From: Doryteuthis pealeii
Lineage: Eukaryota; Mollusca; Cephalopoda; Myopsida; Loliginidae
Direction: 5' to 3'
DNA length: 64,000 bases
Assembly: GCA_023376005.1 (NCBI GenBank)
Contig: CM042156.1
Location: 46,779,159 to 46,843,158 of the forward strand
Position 1 is the first letter of the stretch. Each line of letters opens with the position of its first letter. The notes below the pieces were generated by a model. It was not told the DNA's origin, did no database searches, and was given only the letters and a program-made list of their open reading frames with translations. The translations under genes and the position numbers were made by a program. This document shows, in pieces, positions 51,196 to 62,415 of the stretch.

Positions 51196-51283
51196 GTCTG
51201 GTGGTACCTAGTGGTCGAAATAAGTGGGTACAACTACTAAGTAGTGCTATAGGCCAATGTTCGATTCCTAGTAAAATCTAGGA
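51196..51283 (+). mobile_element. tRNA-like sequence with box A and box B
   Basis: GGTGGTACCTAGTGGTCG is box-A-like and TGTTCGATTCCTAG is box-B-like at about 51259-51272. Arms resembling anticodon and variable stems (ACTACTAAGTAGT) are visible, but acceptor pairing is not clear. It may be a SINE head or tRNA relic. Confidence 0.4.
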
Positions 51284-51708
51284 TCGTGAATACGGATTTT
51301 CAAGGTAAGCAACATAACGAAATAAAGGGTCAAAAGCTTTTAAAAAAATGAATAATTAAATGATAAATGTAGATAAATGAAATGATCATGACTGAAAGTG
51401 ATTTACCGAAAATCTTTCTGTAGAAAATAATCAATTCTCTCTTCAAACGATAAATCAATATTTCTGTCATGGGGAAGAAATCGATAAATAAAAACAAAAG
51501 CCAAGGATCTGTCTACCTAAATCTTGGCTCGTTTTCATTTTAAAAAAGAATTAAAATTAATTAAATCGATTATTAAAAGGTCAATTTTTTGTCTAATTAG
51601 AAAAATAGTAACATTATTATGAGAATCAGTAAAAAAGGCAAAATAATATTACACATTTAATTTATTTTTAGCCCGTTGATTGGAGACTTTTCTTTCTTTT
51701 GGAATAAG

Positions 51709-51749
<41 letters not shown>

Positions 51750-52005
51750 GAGAAATCGATTGTTTGTAGTAAAGGTGAAAAAGGAAATAAGTTCAAATCT
51801 ATAAATTTTGGAATTTTTAGATAAAAGTAATAATTGTTTTTATTGTAAATTTTTTTTCAATTTAATTTTTGAATGTTATGGTTTATCCCAATTTCTTTGT
51901 GGGAGGCGCGAACACTTCATTGTGTGCGTGAGTATCAAAGTTTTCTTTGAAACTACTTTTGTTTTATATTTTCTTTTATTACTATAGATTAGTTTAATCA
52001 GACTC

Positions 52006-52037
<32 letters not shown>

Positions 52038-53215
52038 GCTGGAAACTTTTTCTATTTGTTAATAAAATAAATATAATAAGTAATATTATATATAGTAAAA
52101 TTAAAGTATATATATATATATATATAGATATAAGGCCCCTTTAAGGATCCAAAATGGGCCTAAAATGTGTTTTTGACAAAATGACTGACCCCCCTCCTAC
52201 AGAAAATAATTTACCAAAAATCAGGGAATTATCAGATTTTAATGAAATTTTCAGTGTTTATTTATCAATGAATGATCTTTATAATGCATTATTTATTTTA
52301 TTTCAAAACTTTCTCATTTTTTTCAGGTCACTTAATTTTGACCCCCCTTATGTTGGGGGGTCGTAACATTTTATTCGAGTTGGTCTTTCAGTTTTCTAAT
52401 TACAGTATAAATAAAGAGATAAAAGACCGAAGTTATGAATAAAAACAAAAAAAAATTACGATGGCGAAAATTATGAGAAAATAAGTACCGAAAATCGAAA
52501 AATAAAATGTAAAAAAAAATAATGAATAATTAATTTTTTGGAGATTTCTTTTTTACTCATTTCGATAATTATTTAATTGGCTATTATTTTATAAAAGAAA
52601 AAATTATACATCGATATTTTTTCTGCTTTACAAACAAACCAAAGAATATTTAATTTAGCGCTTTTAAAATTTTTTTTATTTAATTTAGCGCTTGTATTTT
52701 TTTTAAACGGGGGTTAAATTGGTTTTGTAAAACACGGATTTTTCGACAAATTGGGTATATATTGATAAATTAAAAGGAGCAACGCGCAAAATATCGGAAA
52801 ATTATTTCAATTTTGTTTTTATCGTGTTTGTAATGCTTAGTGCATTTAAAGTAACAGTATTTTAAATCAATTTACCAGTTTTAAAAAGAAGCGGTCATTG
52901 TTATTATTGAATTGATTTTCTTCTGATCGCAAGGAATCTTTCTCCTGTCTTGTATTCATTCTTGAAGTCATTGTACGACACGAAAATGATGGTTTCCTCT
53001 ACAGACCGGTTCGATAATAATTGTGCTACGCAAAGAGAAATTTGAGGCTAAAGTCAACATGTGCACCCGTCCCTCCTGCCTCTCCCACAATTTCGGCTTT
53101 TAAAGCAACAACCCCTCCCTAAATCCATAGGGAGAAATAAAGGAAGTAATCTCGCTCCACCCTAAAAGACAGTGGGTGGGTGTGAAGGGATAAAAGAGTT
53201 GAAAATTGACTATTT
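51284..53215. other. AT-rich region without a recognised feature
   Basis: Poly-A runs near 51710 and 52012, TA near 52109. An ATG frame of 70 residues (52154-52366) sits between two C-rich GACCCCCC words and is not convincing. A GC-richer patch at 53060-53180 shows no motif. Confidence 0.45.
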
Positions 53216-53221
53216 CGTTCG

Positions 53222-53286
53222 AAACCGAATTATTGATGTGACTATGGTGTAAACTTTACACCATAGTCATATCAATAATTCGGTTT
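53222..53286. repeat. near-perfect hairpin, 32-bp arms, 1-base loop
   Basis: Arms 53222-53253 and 53255-53286 differ at one position (AAACCGAATTATTGATGTGA and its mirror). A 33-A run follows at 53310-53338. Confidence 0.95.
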
Positions 53287-53309
53287 ACACTGTAAAGGAA
53301 CTTGAAAAC

Positions 53310-53340
<31 letters not shown>

Positions 53341-53454
53341 ACTACCCCTTTTTTGTGTCATACACATCAAAAAACGGATTTTTATTAAAAGTAAATAAAT
53401 TAATCAAATAGGCTTGTTTATTTTTAATACATTTTAAACTTGTAAGACTATCAA

Positions 53455-53672
53455 AAATAAATAAAACTTGCAAATCATACTCAAAATCCCATGATATTAC
53501 AGCGTGACCCAGAAAAAACAGAACCCACATTTATTTATTTATTTTCCCATTAAACTAACCCTAAACTTAAACCCCCCCTAGTTAGAATTAACAGTTTTAT
53601 TACAAATTTTGTGGGTTCTGTTTTTTCTGGGTCATGGATTTTGAGTATTATTTGCAAGTTTTACCAAATAAA
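53455..53672. repeat. foldback, arms of about 65 bp
   Basis: ATACTCAAAATCCCATGA and GTGACCCAGAAAAAACAG on the left pair with CTGTTTTTTCTGGGTCATGG and TTTTGAGTATT on the right; the left arm has an extra 12 bases. Confidence 0.85.
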
Positions 53673-56108
53673 TTACATGTGCAATATAATTTTGCTTTTT
53701 TTTTTCTACTAATGAATATTATGTTACTACTTTTCGACTGACAAAACTTTGACCTTAGATAATCGATTTAATTAATTTTAATTCGTTTTTGAAATGAAAA
53801 GCAGACGAAAAAAATGGGTATATCTATATTAGCCGGTTCTAAAAGTTAGCACGTTTGACGTTTACCTTTTATACATAAGTAATGTAAACAACACGCTTCG
53901 TGTTTGGAACGAAAAAAAAAAATTATATTACGTTTTCATAAATATCAACAAGAATTATTTGTTAGGTTTAGGGTTGGGGTCACAATTTTATGTTTAGCAA
54001 GTGATTGTGAAAAATACCATTTTTACACTTTGGAAAAAATTCATGATAGTCAAATTTACCTTTATCATTTCATTTAATTTTTTTTTTAATTTTGTAAAAA
54101 TTTACATGTTTGAATGACAATGATCACAAAGTCATTAACGGTATCTATATTTTTCATTTAGATTGTTTGTATCTTTATTCATCACAGAATATGAATATAA
54201 ATAAACTTTTGGGTTAAATCTGTGTTGTTATTTTTAACATCACTTGCATTCATAATAAAAATATATATATATATATTTACAGCGACAGTAAAATAAGCTT
54301 AAAGTAGGTTTATCTATTTTACGAGGACCGGCTAAAAAAGCGGGTTTGTCTATTTGACCGGAATCAACTACATAGCATCTTCCTAAATTAATTCTAAGGT
54401 GAAATTTTTGGAAGAAATTGAAATTCAACTAGAATGAAAATGAATAAATAAAAATGCACACAAAGTGTCAGGTTGAATGCAAATATTACACTAAAAAGAG
54501 ACAAGACCCCCCACACACACACACACTTTTTATCAAACATTTTGTATTATCGGGGAATTTCGTACAGTTTCGTCCTGGGGATTAAGGAAGTTTGTCAAAT
54601 AGATTAAGGTTGTTATTTTAGAGTCTAAATACCTGGAAACCGAGTAAACTGATGAGGATTGTAAGAAATAAAAGAAGGGGATGGAGTTTAGTACACCTGG
54701 GATTTTTTGTCATCCGAGAATGATGAGGGAGATCATCATCACAAGGCGATGGTGGTGGCAAACGAAGGATTAATATCAGAACAAAATGTTAAGTGTAAAA
54801 GGAGAAGGAATTTATTTTTTTTGTAAAATAAAAAAAAAAACGGTAGGGGTTCGAATACACCGGTGAGAACAGATTTTTTTGTTTTTATTTAATTCGATAT
54901 TTTTTAAAGGAATTTCGCAAATGAAACGTATTTAAGTTTTGGTAATTTATGAGGAATTACCGAAGTTTTGTTTATTCAACTTATCCTCATCGTTGTTATT
55001 TTAGTCTATGTTTTCTCTCTTCAGCTTTTCTGAAATCTAAAACAACAACAAAAACAAAACGAGAAGAGATGGGTTGTATCAATCTCCGATCTTAATTTCT
55101 ACCTCACAAACTAAGTTTAAGTAATAAACAAATAACCAAGAGAAAAAGAAAAAAAGAAAAAAGAAAAGAGTTGGAAAATGCATTGAGCGACATGTGGTGG
55201 TCCCAAATCATAACAAAGATGAAAATACTAGAGTTCAATAGGTTCATAATTTCAAAAGAAACGGGTTTGTTTATAATCAGGTATTTATTTAAGATTTTGG
55301 TTAAGCTCTCTACAAAACAACTTTGATATTTTTTGTTGCTCTTTTAAAAAATTCTAGATCGAAATAAAAGAAAAAAAAGTAAAGAAATGTTTAGGTTTAT
55401 ATCCAAAAAATATTTCAAAACGAAAAAGATCCGATAAGTAAATCAGACAAAAATATAGTAAGTAAAAGTAATCCAATATCATTAAACCCAACCCTGAAAT
55501 AAAACACCACAAGATTTTTTTTACTACTTCGTCTTCTTACCACAGATTTTGCAAGAATATTTTTCGCACTTAGAAATGAAGAAAATGGTTTGAAAGAAGA
55601 AAAAGAAAAGAATCGAAGAATTAAATTACCAACGTGACTCCATTGAAAAAAATAAATTATTTTTCAATTTTCAAATATACAGGCGAATTAATTACACTTT
55701 CTCGCCACACAAGAGGGTGAGTTCAATCCTTACTGGATGACCCTCTATAATGACCTGGTGCCAGACTAGCAGAGTAGTATTAAACAACTAGTTTTAGAAA
55801 ATTTCTTATAAACATATCAATTTTCAAACTTGTTATTTTGTTAATCAAGCAAGGAGTTACGTTTTCAAATTCAACTTCTTAGAAAAAAAAAAGTTTAAAA
55901 ACATTTCGGTTGTATTCTTCGATGTAAATTCAATAATTAAAATTATGGACCATATATAAAAATTGAAATGCAAGCGAATTATAAACTGATCAAGTTTTTT
56001 TAAATTCTTATTTTTGTTTATTTGAATCCAAAAGCGACGTAAGTCTTAAAATAAATAAATCAATTTAAGACTTAAATTTATTTACACTTAAAAAAAAAAT
56101 TCTGTTTA
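53673..56108. other. AT-rich region, one SINE-E fragment
   Basis: 55705-55785 reads GGGTGAGTTCAATCCTTACT then GACCTGGTGCCAGACTAGC, a SINE-E piece. A short TA tract is at 54261-54277. No gene recognised elsewhere. Confidence 0.45.
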
Positions 56109-56155
56109 GTTAAAGTGTCTTTAAACTTAAATTTTAAGTTTAAAGATACTTTAAC
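56109..56155. repeat. hairpin, 23-bp arms
   Basis: GTTAAAGTGTCTTTAAACTT mirrored by AAGTTTAAAGATACTTTAAC with one mismatch. Confidence 0.9.
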
Positions 56156-56284
56156 AAGTATTTTTTGTAATAAAAATATTTTCGTTCGATTTTCTTTGAA
56201 AAAAAAAAAAAAAAGAAAAAAGGTATTTCACATTGAAAAAGAACAATGCCAATGATAAGAAAATTAAATAAAATAGTATTTCAT

Positions 56285-56292
56285 ATACTTAC
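56285..56292 (-). promoter_or_regulatory. candidate 5' splice site
   Basis: The minus strand reads TCT|GTAAGTAT, a full match to U1 over the intron side. An exon would occupy 56293 upward on the minus strand. It could serve as the 5'UTR exon of the GT31 gene 54.5 kb away, but the match is short. Confidence 0.25.
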
Positions 56293-56589
56293 AGATTTAG
56301 TGTTTTAAAGGTTCCATCATGTTTGATTCCAGTTAAACAGCATGGCCATCCGAAGACAATGAAGAACAGAACAATTAAAAAAAAAAAGGTAAAAATTATA
56401 ATCCAAGCCACGAAAAAAAAAAAAAAAAAAAATGAACAAGTTTTTCTTTTCTTGTAGTTTAGGAAAATGTTCGACTGCCAACCGAAGTTAAAAAGGCAGA
56501 TGCCATTATTCAGGACTCACAATAAAAAGATGGAAAAATGTCTGTCCAATATTTGAAAAGCAACAACAAAAATATGAAGAAAGATGTGA

Positions 56590-56865
56590 GGAATGCATCA
56601 AGGCGGGTGGATATGAAGATATGACCGTTCACCTCGAGGGTGGCGGGGTTTTTGAAACAGGTGTCTGCTCCAGTCGGGTGGGCTTTTCATATAAGCACCG
56701 GTAACCCCAACAGCTTCCATTTGTCATGTGGAACCAAAACGTTAAGCACATGCTTTCCCTGGCATCCCTCAATCTACCTGCCCGACGTCTGGTCTTCTCC
56801 CTTACGAGTTGCTCGCCGGGCTACGGTGGTCGCTAGGCCCCTCGCACCCTCTTTTTTTCTTTTCT
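56590..56865. other. GC-richer, CpG-containing block
   Basis: Stands out from the AT-rich context (GAGTTGCTCGCCGGGCTACG, CCCGACGTCTGG). A 75-residue frame on the plus strand (56640-56867) and none on the minus has recognisable domains. It could be a promoter or first exon, given the donor at 56291 on the minus strand. Confidence 0.3.
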
Positions 56866-57291
56866 AACACACACCAACAAAAAAGAAAGAGCCGGAACTC
56901 TCACTGCTAAAGCAACCAACCAATTAGAATTGCTTTTTGGGATCTGCTTTCGCTTTGGACCCACTCCTAGTTGGATCTGAGATCCTAAAAATTAAAAGAC
57001 AAAAAAAATCTATTCGGCGTTTCTTCTTCCTTCCTTCCTTCTTTGTACACAGAAAAAACAACAACAAAAAACAAGATTGAATGAGATTAAGACAGATGAA
57101 AAAGTCACCACTACACGCCTATCTTCTTTTTTTATTCTCCCGTCAACAGGGCCAAATTCTTATATTAGACAAAACACAAGCAGCAGTCAGTCAGGGTTGG
57201 CCCCTCCCAACTTCTTAGACTGACGGAAGTTTGTAGGATTTTGTGTCTGTGTGTGAGTGCCTAAGACCTCATTACAAGGAACTGAGTTCTG

Positions 57292-57293
<2 letters not shown>

Positions 57294-57353
<60 letters not shown>
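57294..57353. repeat. (TA)n microsatellite
   Basis: About 30 units. Sequence 56866-57293 and 57354-57793 shows no recognised gene; a 27-A run is near 57520 and (TTTTG)n near 57585. Confidence 0.95.
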
Positions 57354-57356
<3 letters not shown>

Positions 57357-57793
57357 CAATAAGTTCACAAGGAAATGAGACTGACAGATTGTTGTACCGT
57401 CTTCATTTTTGTTTCTTTTTTGAGTTCTCTTATTTCATTTACTTAAAAAAATCAAAGTTCTCAGCCAAGCGCTACTGACCAACCACGTTTAATTTGACCC
57501 TATTCATTCATTAACCACAAAAAAAAAAAAAAAAAAAAAAAGAAAAACACTGAAAGAAAAAAATGTTCTGCTGGAATAAACTTCTGTTTTGTTTTGTTTT
57601 GTTTTGATGGGCCGTTCTTCGTCCTGGAGGAGGAAACATTAAAATGACAGGATGAGGAATAATGTGAGATTTGACAATTTTCAAAATCAAGGTAAAAAAG
57701 TTATTAAAAAAAAAAAGAAAGAAATTTAATAAAATCCTACTTCACTCACACCGCAAATAAATATTTTTGAATTCTAATTATTCGAACTATTTG

Positions 57794-57855
57794 GGGTTCC
57801 AGAATGTTTTTATATAATTATTCACTGAATAATTATATAAAAAAAACTGGAACCC
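57794..57855. repeat. hairpin, 30-bp arms
   Basis: GGGTTCCAG...TATATAATTATTCA mirrored by TGAATAATTATATA...CTGGAACCC. Confidence 0.9.
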
Positions 57856-57872
57856 GTAATTACGGTAATAAA

Positions 57873-57957
57873 GATTTCAAAAATAGAAAAATAATTCGAT
57901 TTGTACCCAATAATTATTATTGGGTACAAATCGAATTATTTTTCTATTTTTGAGATC
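57873..57957. repeat. near-perfect hairpin, 42-bp arms, 1-base loop
   Basis: GATTTCAAAAATAGAAAAAT...TTTGTACCCAATAAT is mirrored with a single mismatch. Confidence 0.95.
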
Positions 57958-58366
57958 TAGAAGAAAAATACCAAATAAATAAAAATCAACGCGATGGCTT
58001 TTTTTACAATGTGTATTTAATTAAAAAAATAGAAGAATTTTAAGAAAATAAGATATAAGTAATTTAGTAAACTGTTGATTAAACTTGGGCTTTTTGGTTA
58101 TTGTTGTTATTTCTTATTGAGTTCATAACAAAATTTTAATTTAAAAAAACAAACATTTTATTCCCATAAGTAATGAAAGTAGGAACTATTGTTTTTTGTT
58201 TTTTACTTAGATAGATTTCGCAAAAACAATTTTCATAAAGTTTACACCATTAAAAAATTTATATAAAATCATTTTCTTATATAGAAAAGGATTTTTAAAA
58301 ATCTGTTAAAATTTGTAAAAAAATAAGTCAGTTATGCACAAAAATATCCAGTTTATATATCTAACT

Positions 58367-58409
58367 AAGAGTTGGGGGTCATTATATCATACAATGACCC
58401 CCAGCTCTT
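58367..58409. repeat. hairpin, 21-bp arms
   Basis: AAGAGTTGGGGGTCATT mirrored by AATGACCCCCAGCTCTT, three mismatches, 1-base centre. Region 57958-58366 holds nothing recognised. Confidence 0.9.
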
Positions 58410-58774
58410 AAATGTATATTCAATACAATGTATTGAATACAGTGTATTGTATATTGTATTCAGTTTAGTTTTTAAAGAGGTGGGCCGGGTTAGTTTTGTA
58501 CTTGAAATTTAATCAAAATTAACAATAAAACAATGAAAATATTTTTATTAAGGTACACGACTCCCACCTTTTATTAAAATCTGACATTTCAATAAAAATG
58601 TGAAGTGTTGATATGTTAATTTACTCTAAAGAGAATTTAAATCAATCCAATATATTTTCTAACATTCATCAGAAAAATGTTTATTAAATGACTCCTAACT
58701 GAAAAAAATGAATTTTGTTTTGTTTGTTTTAATGTTTTGTTCGGAATGTTAAATTTTTATAATGTACACTTAGG

Positions 58775-58990
58775 ATACTTACCCGGTACAAGAACTCTCC
58801 TGTGCCGCTGGTAGTGGAAACATAGCTAATGGCTGGATTCCAGGGGAGCATCACACCAGGCAACACATGCTCCCCTCGCCCAAAAGGAGCAAAAGTTGGG
58901 TTTATTACCCGGTGCCTGGGGCGCCACTTAAGGAGAAATGCCGATAGAAATGTTTGCAATTTTTAAACCCATCGCTACGAGTGGCTTGCT
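58775..58990 (-). other. GC-richer block ending in a splice-donor-like site
   Basis: The minus strand reads ACCGG|GTAAGTATCC with the junction at 58783/58782. The preceding 200 bases are GC-richer, keep a frame through VINPTFAPFGRGEHV and NPAISYVSTTSGTGEFLYR up to the donor, and contain a GGGGAGCAT/ATGCTCCCC hairpin. It may be an exon of an unannotated minus-strand transcript or of an unknown repeat. Confidence 0.3.
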
Positions 58991-59156
58991 TTTTACGTGG
59001 CACCCACATTAAAAAAATGACCTTGTGTTTCAGCTTGGTAGAAAGAAAAGATATCAAAATATCTTACGTTATGTAAAATTAGTAGAATAAAAATTATTCA
59101 CGTTAGTTAAAAAAAAAAAAATTTTTTCAAAGTATTTAATCAATTAAAAAAAGAAA

Positions 59157-59265
59157 TTTCATGATTCCCTCTCGTCTCACGTCCCCATTGGTCATCACCA
59201 TTGGAAGGTCTTCAGCGGCATCCTGAATCCATAGAGAACTGGTTGATGTAGGTTTTTCTTGAAAC
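59157..59265 (-). mobile_element. duplicated LINE 3' fragment
   Basis: CATGATTCCCTCTCGTCTCA through ATCCATAGAGAACTGGTTGA repeats 59401-59505 almost exactly, in the same orientation, 243 bases to the left. Confidence 0.85.
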
Positions 59266-59340
59266 ACCTGAAATAGTTTTTAAATAATAATGACATGCCC
59301 ATCTTGAATTATGATTTTAAAAAATCCGATCGTTGTATAT

Positions 59341-59341
<1 letters not shown>

Positions 59342-59376
<35 letters not shown>
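59342..59376. repeat. (ATC)n, the LINE 3' microsatellite tail
   Basis: About 12 trinucleotide units directly after the LINE stop codon in minus-strand reading, as in RTE-type elements that end in short tandem repeats. Confidence 0.85.
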
Positions 59377-59377
<1 letters not shown>

Positions 59378-59842
59378 GATCGCGCTGGCAGCACGGATTT
59401 TCATGATTCCCTCTCGTCTCACGTCCCTATTGGTCATCACCACTGGAAGGTCTTCAGCACGGCATCCTGAATCCATACAGAACTGGTTGATGTAGGTTTT
59501 TGCTGGTCGGCCTAAGCTGGTGTGTCCATGTGTAAGTGTCCACAGGAGAACACCACTTATGAGTTCGTCTTTGTTTCTCTGGCAGGGTCCAGCATGTCTT
59601 GTTCGTGTTACTTGGATTGTTTGTGTGACAGGAGGTAAGTGGCCGTACAACAGCTTTTTTGTAGGTGCTGTTTCCAAGATTTGTCCAAGACAGTACATAC
59701 TATCCTTGTCTAGCTTTCTCTCTAGGCGTTTCCTTAAATCCCAAGTGGTGCATATATAGAGTTGTATTGATACGGCTACAACTTGGAAGACATCTCCCAT
59801 TATATTGTCAGAGAGATCAGATTTCCATATGATATATATCAA
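59375..59842 (-). mobile_element. RTE-like LINE ORF2 C-terminus, open frame
   Basis: 155 residues with no stop: IIWKSDLSDN, RKRLERKLDKDSMYCLGQI, KLLYGHLPPVTQTIQVTRTR, HAGPCQRNKDELISGVLLW, LGRPAKTYINQFCMDSGC, RAEDLPVVMTNRDVRREGI and KIRAASAI before TGA. This is the region after the reverse transcriptase of a LINE common in invertebrates. The 5' part is missing (5' truncation) but the frame is intact, so this insertion is young. Related pieces: 30262-30595, 59157-59265, 62163-62415 and 63771-63815. Confidence 0.85.
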
Positions 59843-59998
59843 TCCATCCTTTCCCTATGCGTATATTGACATCGCTTTCTGTAGATGAGATATTACTTCT
59901 TAGGTATGTGAACTAGTAAAAAATCATTTCTCTTAATCAAAAACGTTGTGTAATCCGCATTATTGGAAGCTGATTTCTTATGCAATAAAAAAATTATG
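59843..59998. other. short unique stretch
   Basis: No recognised feature. Confidence 0.5.
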
Positions 59999-60340
59999 TA
60001 CCGTATTGACGGCATATAAGACTCACGGGCATATAAGACGCACCCCCATTTCAGCAGGTCAGATTCAGGAAAAAAAGTTTTTAGTGTATTCAAGCATATA
60101 TTGTTGAAAACAGTCTAGCTGTGCATTACACAAGCAGAAACATAGCTGTATAAAAGCAATTTGGCAGTTTAGGGTAGGTAAAATTACTGAGGGTAAGCTG
60201 GGTTAGTGAGCATCATAGAGAAGATTAGTCTAGGTCTACGGGAGGTCTCAAACTTCACCTACGATGTATAAGACGCAGGGCAATTTTTTTAGCCAAAATT
60301 TTGGAAAGAAAGTTCGTCCTATATGCCGTCAAATACGGTA
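59999..60340. mobile_element. TIR element with ACGGCATATAAG ends, complete
   Basis: Starts TACCGTATTGACGGCATATA and ends CTATATGCCGTCAAATACGG plus TA. TATAAGACGCAC occurs near each end. A partial copy is at 3972-4130. 342 bp, no ORF. Confidence 0.8.
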
Positions 60341-60373
60341 ATTAAAAAATCTACGAAAATTGAAGTACATGAT

Positions 60374-60955
60374 TTGATGGAAAGTGCCGCCCTGTCGGCT
60401 GGGGCGTTAGAATGTACCGACTGCACTTCTGCAGAGGGGTAATACTCCCCCAATGGGACCACCTGTTGGCCGTAGGTGGCGACCTGTGATACTTAAGGAT
60501 AGAACCCAGGTGGTTGAGCAGTCCATGACTTTCAATACTCCACTTTGGTCCTTTTTTGGGCTAGACGGGCGGTCCGATCAATCGGCTGGTCACATCAGGC
60601 CCTAGCACCTATATGATTGCCCCAATCCTATTGCTCTTATAGCAAGCCCCAATACTTTTTATCATGTGGGTACTAGAAGGCGGTGGCTGAGGGTCTACGT
60701 GTCCTGGGAATGGCTTAAATTCTATCTGATGGTGTGGTTCCAGTTCTGGAGGTTTGGGGAATGTGGAGCACCCCTTCATCACCATTGCTCCCTGGTCCAC
60801 TCTGACCCGGAGTGGTAGTACCTGTTAGAGTCCCATCTATGGGTTGATAGAAAAACATGAGTTTATAAACAAAATTGTATTATGCATTAAGAATGAATTT
60901 ATTTCAAAACTTTGTCGGCATTAAATGACCCACCGAGGTTGATTTGCCGTAAAAC
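60374..60955 (-). repeat. repeat R, most complete copy
   Basis: Runs from CGCCCTGTCGGCTGGGGCGT at one end to GGTTGATTTGCCGTAAAAC at the other. It includes GACCTGTGATACTTAAGGAT, ATCAATCGGCTGGTCACATC and TCCACTCTGACCCGGAGTGG. It ends in (AAAAC)n at 60953-60980. Confidence 0.75.
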
Positions 60956-61165
60956 AAAACAAAACAAACAAAACAAACAATGGAAAGTAGTTTTCATGAT
61001 TGCTTAATGATATGCAAAAATAAATTTCCTAATTAAAATATGCAAATTCTTGGCAATGGTTGTGTGTTACTTATAAAAAATTATAGTCCAGTTGTGAGTG
61101 TGTTGGTTATGTTTGTGATCAGTAAACGACATCTATTGAGTAGTCTTCTGACAAACGAATAGATT
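60956..61165. other. short unique stretch
   Basis: No recognised feature beyond the AAAAC repeats. Confidence 0.5.
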
Positions 61166-61250
61166 GATACCGGCCCTCGCCAACTCAGCGTATGAGTAGC
61201 ACAGGGGATCTGTGCGGACGACTAGGACCCTCGCTGATTGGCTACTTGAT
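61166..61250 (+). mobile_element. SINE-A fragment, rearranged
   Basis: GATACCGGCCCTCGCCAACT, CAGCGTATGAGTAGCACAGG then a jump to CGCTGATTGGCTACTTG; the middle is deleted. Confidence 0.6.
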
Positions 61251-61505
61251 ATATATTTTACTAAAGCTGAGTTCAAAATTTCTAAAGGCTTTTTTACTGT
61301 TTAGTTTAATGACACGAAATCATACTAAATTATTCCTTACTTTTAGGATTGAATTATATTTGAAAAAAATTCTGTTTAATTGGTTCTAATTAGTCGTAAT
61401 TTGCATTAAGTAAAAAAACCGACCAATCTCTTACTTTACTCTATGTCTATCTCTTTCTTCCCCTCTATGTATCTTTTGATAAGCTCCTCGTTATATAATG
61501 TTTCT
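61251..61505. other. stretch without a recognised feature
   Basis: AT-rich, no gene. Confidence 0.5.
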
Positions 61506-61573
<68 letters not shown>

Positions 61574-61574
61574 A
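61506..61574. repeat. (GA)n microsatellite
   Basis: GA tract with two single interruptions. Confidence 0.95.
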
Positions 61575-61750
61575 ATTGATTTCACAACCAGCGACCCGTA
61601 GCTTAAATGAGGTCAAACATTTCCTTTCTTAGGAAGAAAATGATTTTAATGTTTCGACCGTATTTAGAAAAAAACTTTTATTCGCTTAGCTAACTCCCTT
61701 TCTTAATCTCAATTATCTTCCAGAGCTGAATGGGTGACCCAATGGGTCAC

Positions 61751-61751
<1 letters not shown>

Positions 61752-61787
<36 letters not shown>
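61752..61787. repeat. (TA)n microsatellite
   Basis: About 18 units, bordering repeat F. Confidence 0.95.
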
Positions 61788-61791
<4 letters not shown>

Positions 61792-61799
61792 ATATATAC

Positions 61800-61935
61800 A
61801 TGAAGCAACGGTGCTTGGTTACTGACGTTTATCCCTACGATTCTCAAACCAAGCACTTGGTTTGAGAATCGCATAGATGAGAAACTACCAGTTACCATGC
61901 GGTGTTGACAATGCCCACGTTACTCTCAACTTAAC
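61800..61935. repeat. repeat F as an inverted pair
   Basis: GTGCTTGGTTACTGACGTTT...ATTCTCAAACCAAG is mirrored by CTTGGTTTGAGAATCGCATA...CAGTTACCATGCGG, then TTGACAATGCCCACGTTAC. Confidence 0.8.
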
Positions 61936-62000
61936 ATAATATTCTATCAATCTATATTTGGTTTAATAATATAAAAAGTCATGGTATACTGGCTATTAAT

Positions 62001-62036
<36 letters not shown>

Positions 62037-62042
62037 ATATAT
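62001..62042. repeat. (TA)n microsatellite
   Basis: TA tract; the following 62043-62160 contains a small ATTCTTGATTTCG / CGAAATCAGG inverted pair. Confidence 0.9.
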
Positions 62043-62162
62043 AGGCTTTTTACCGGTTCACAAGAATTATTCTTGATTTCGTTGTTAACGAAATCAGGGT
62101 TAACCTTTTTTAGACCATGGTGAGAGAACTCGTTGTTAGTGATCCCTGTTCTTAAAATTTTT

Positions 62163-62415
62163 GAATCCCACTACTAATCTTGGAAGCAGCACTCACAAAA
62201 TAGCAACTGTACGGCCACTTGCCCTCTATCACACAAATCACCCGAGTAAGACAAACAAGACATGATGGATACCATGAAGAAGCAAGGACGAACTCATAAA
62301 TGACGTTTTCATGTGTACTACTACACCTGGACACACCAGTGTAGACCGACCAGCAAAAACCTACATCAATCAGTTCTCCGCGGATTCCCGATGCTGCGCG
62401 GAGGACCTCCCGATG
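62163..62415 (+). mobile_element. LINE ORF2 C-terminal fragment, decayed
   Basis: In mixed frames: QLYGHLPSITQIT then RVRQTRHDGYHEE, then nucleotide-level match to the CCGACCAGCAAAAACCTACA region. Stops and shifts show decay. Confidence 0.7.

Noticed and set aside
52154..52366. 70-residue ORF between TA repeat and G run
   Set aside because: Short, with no recognisable motif and no transcript signals.
58775..58800. U1 snRNA gene, because the plus strand reads ATACTTACC
   Set aside because: Only the first nine bases agree with U1; what follows has none of its stems or the Sm site. The same bases are better read as a minus-strand splice donor.
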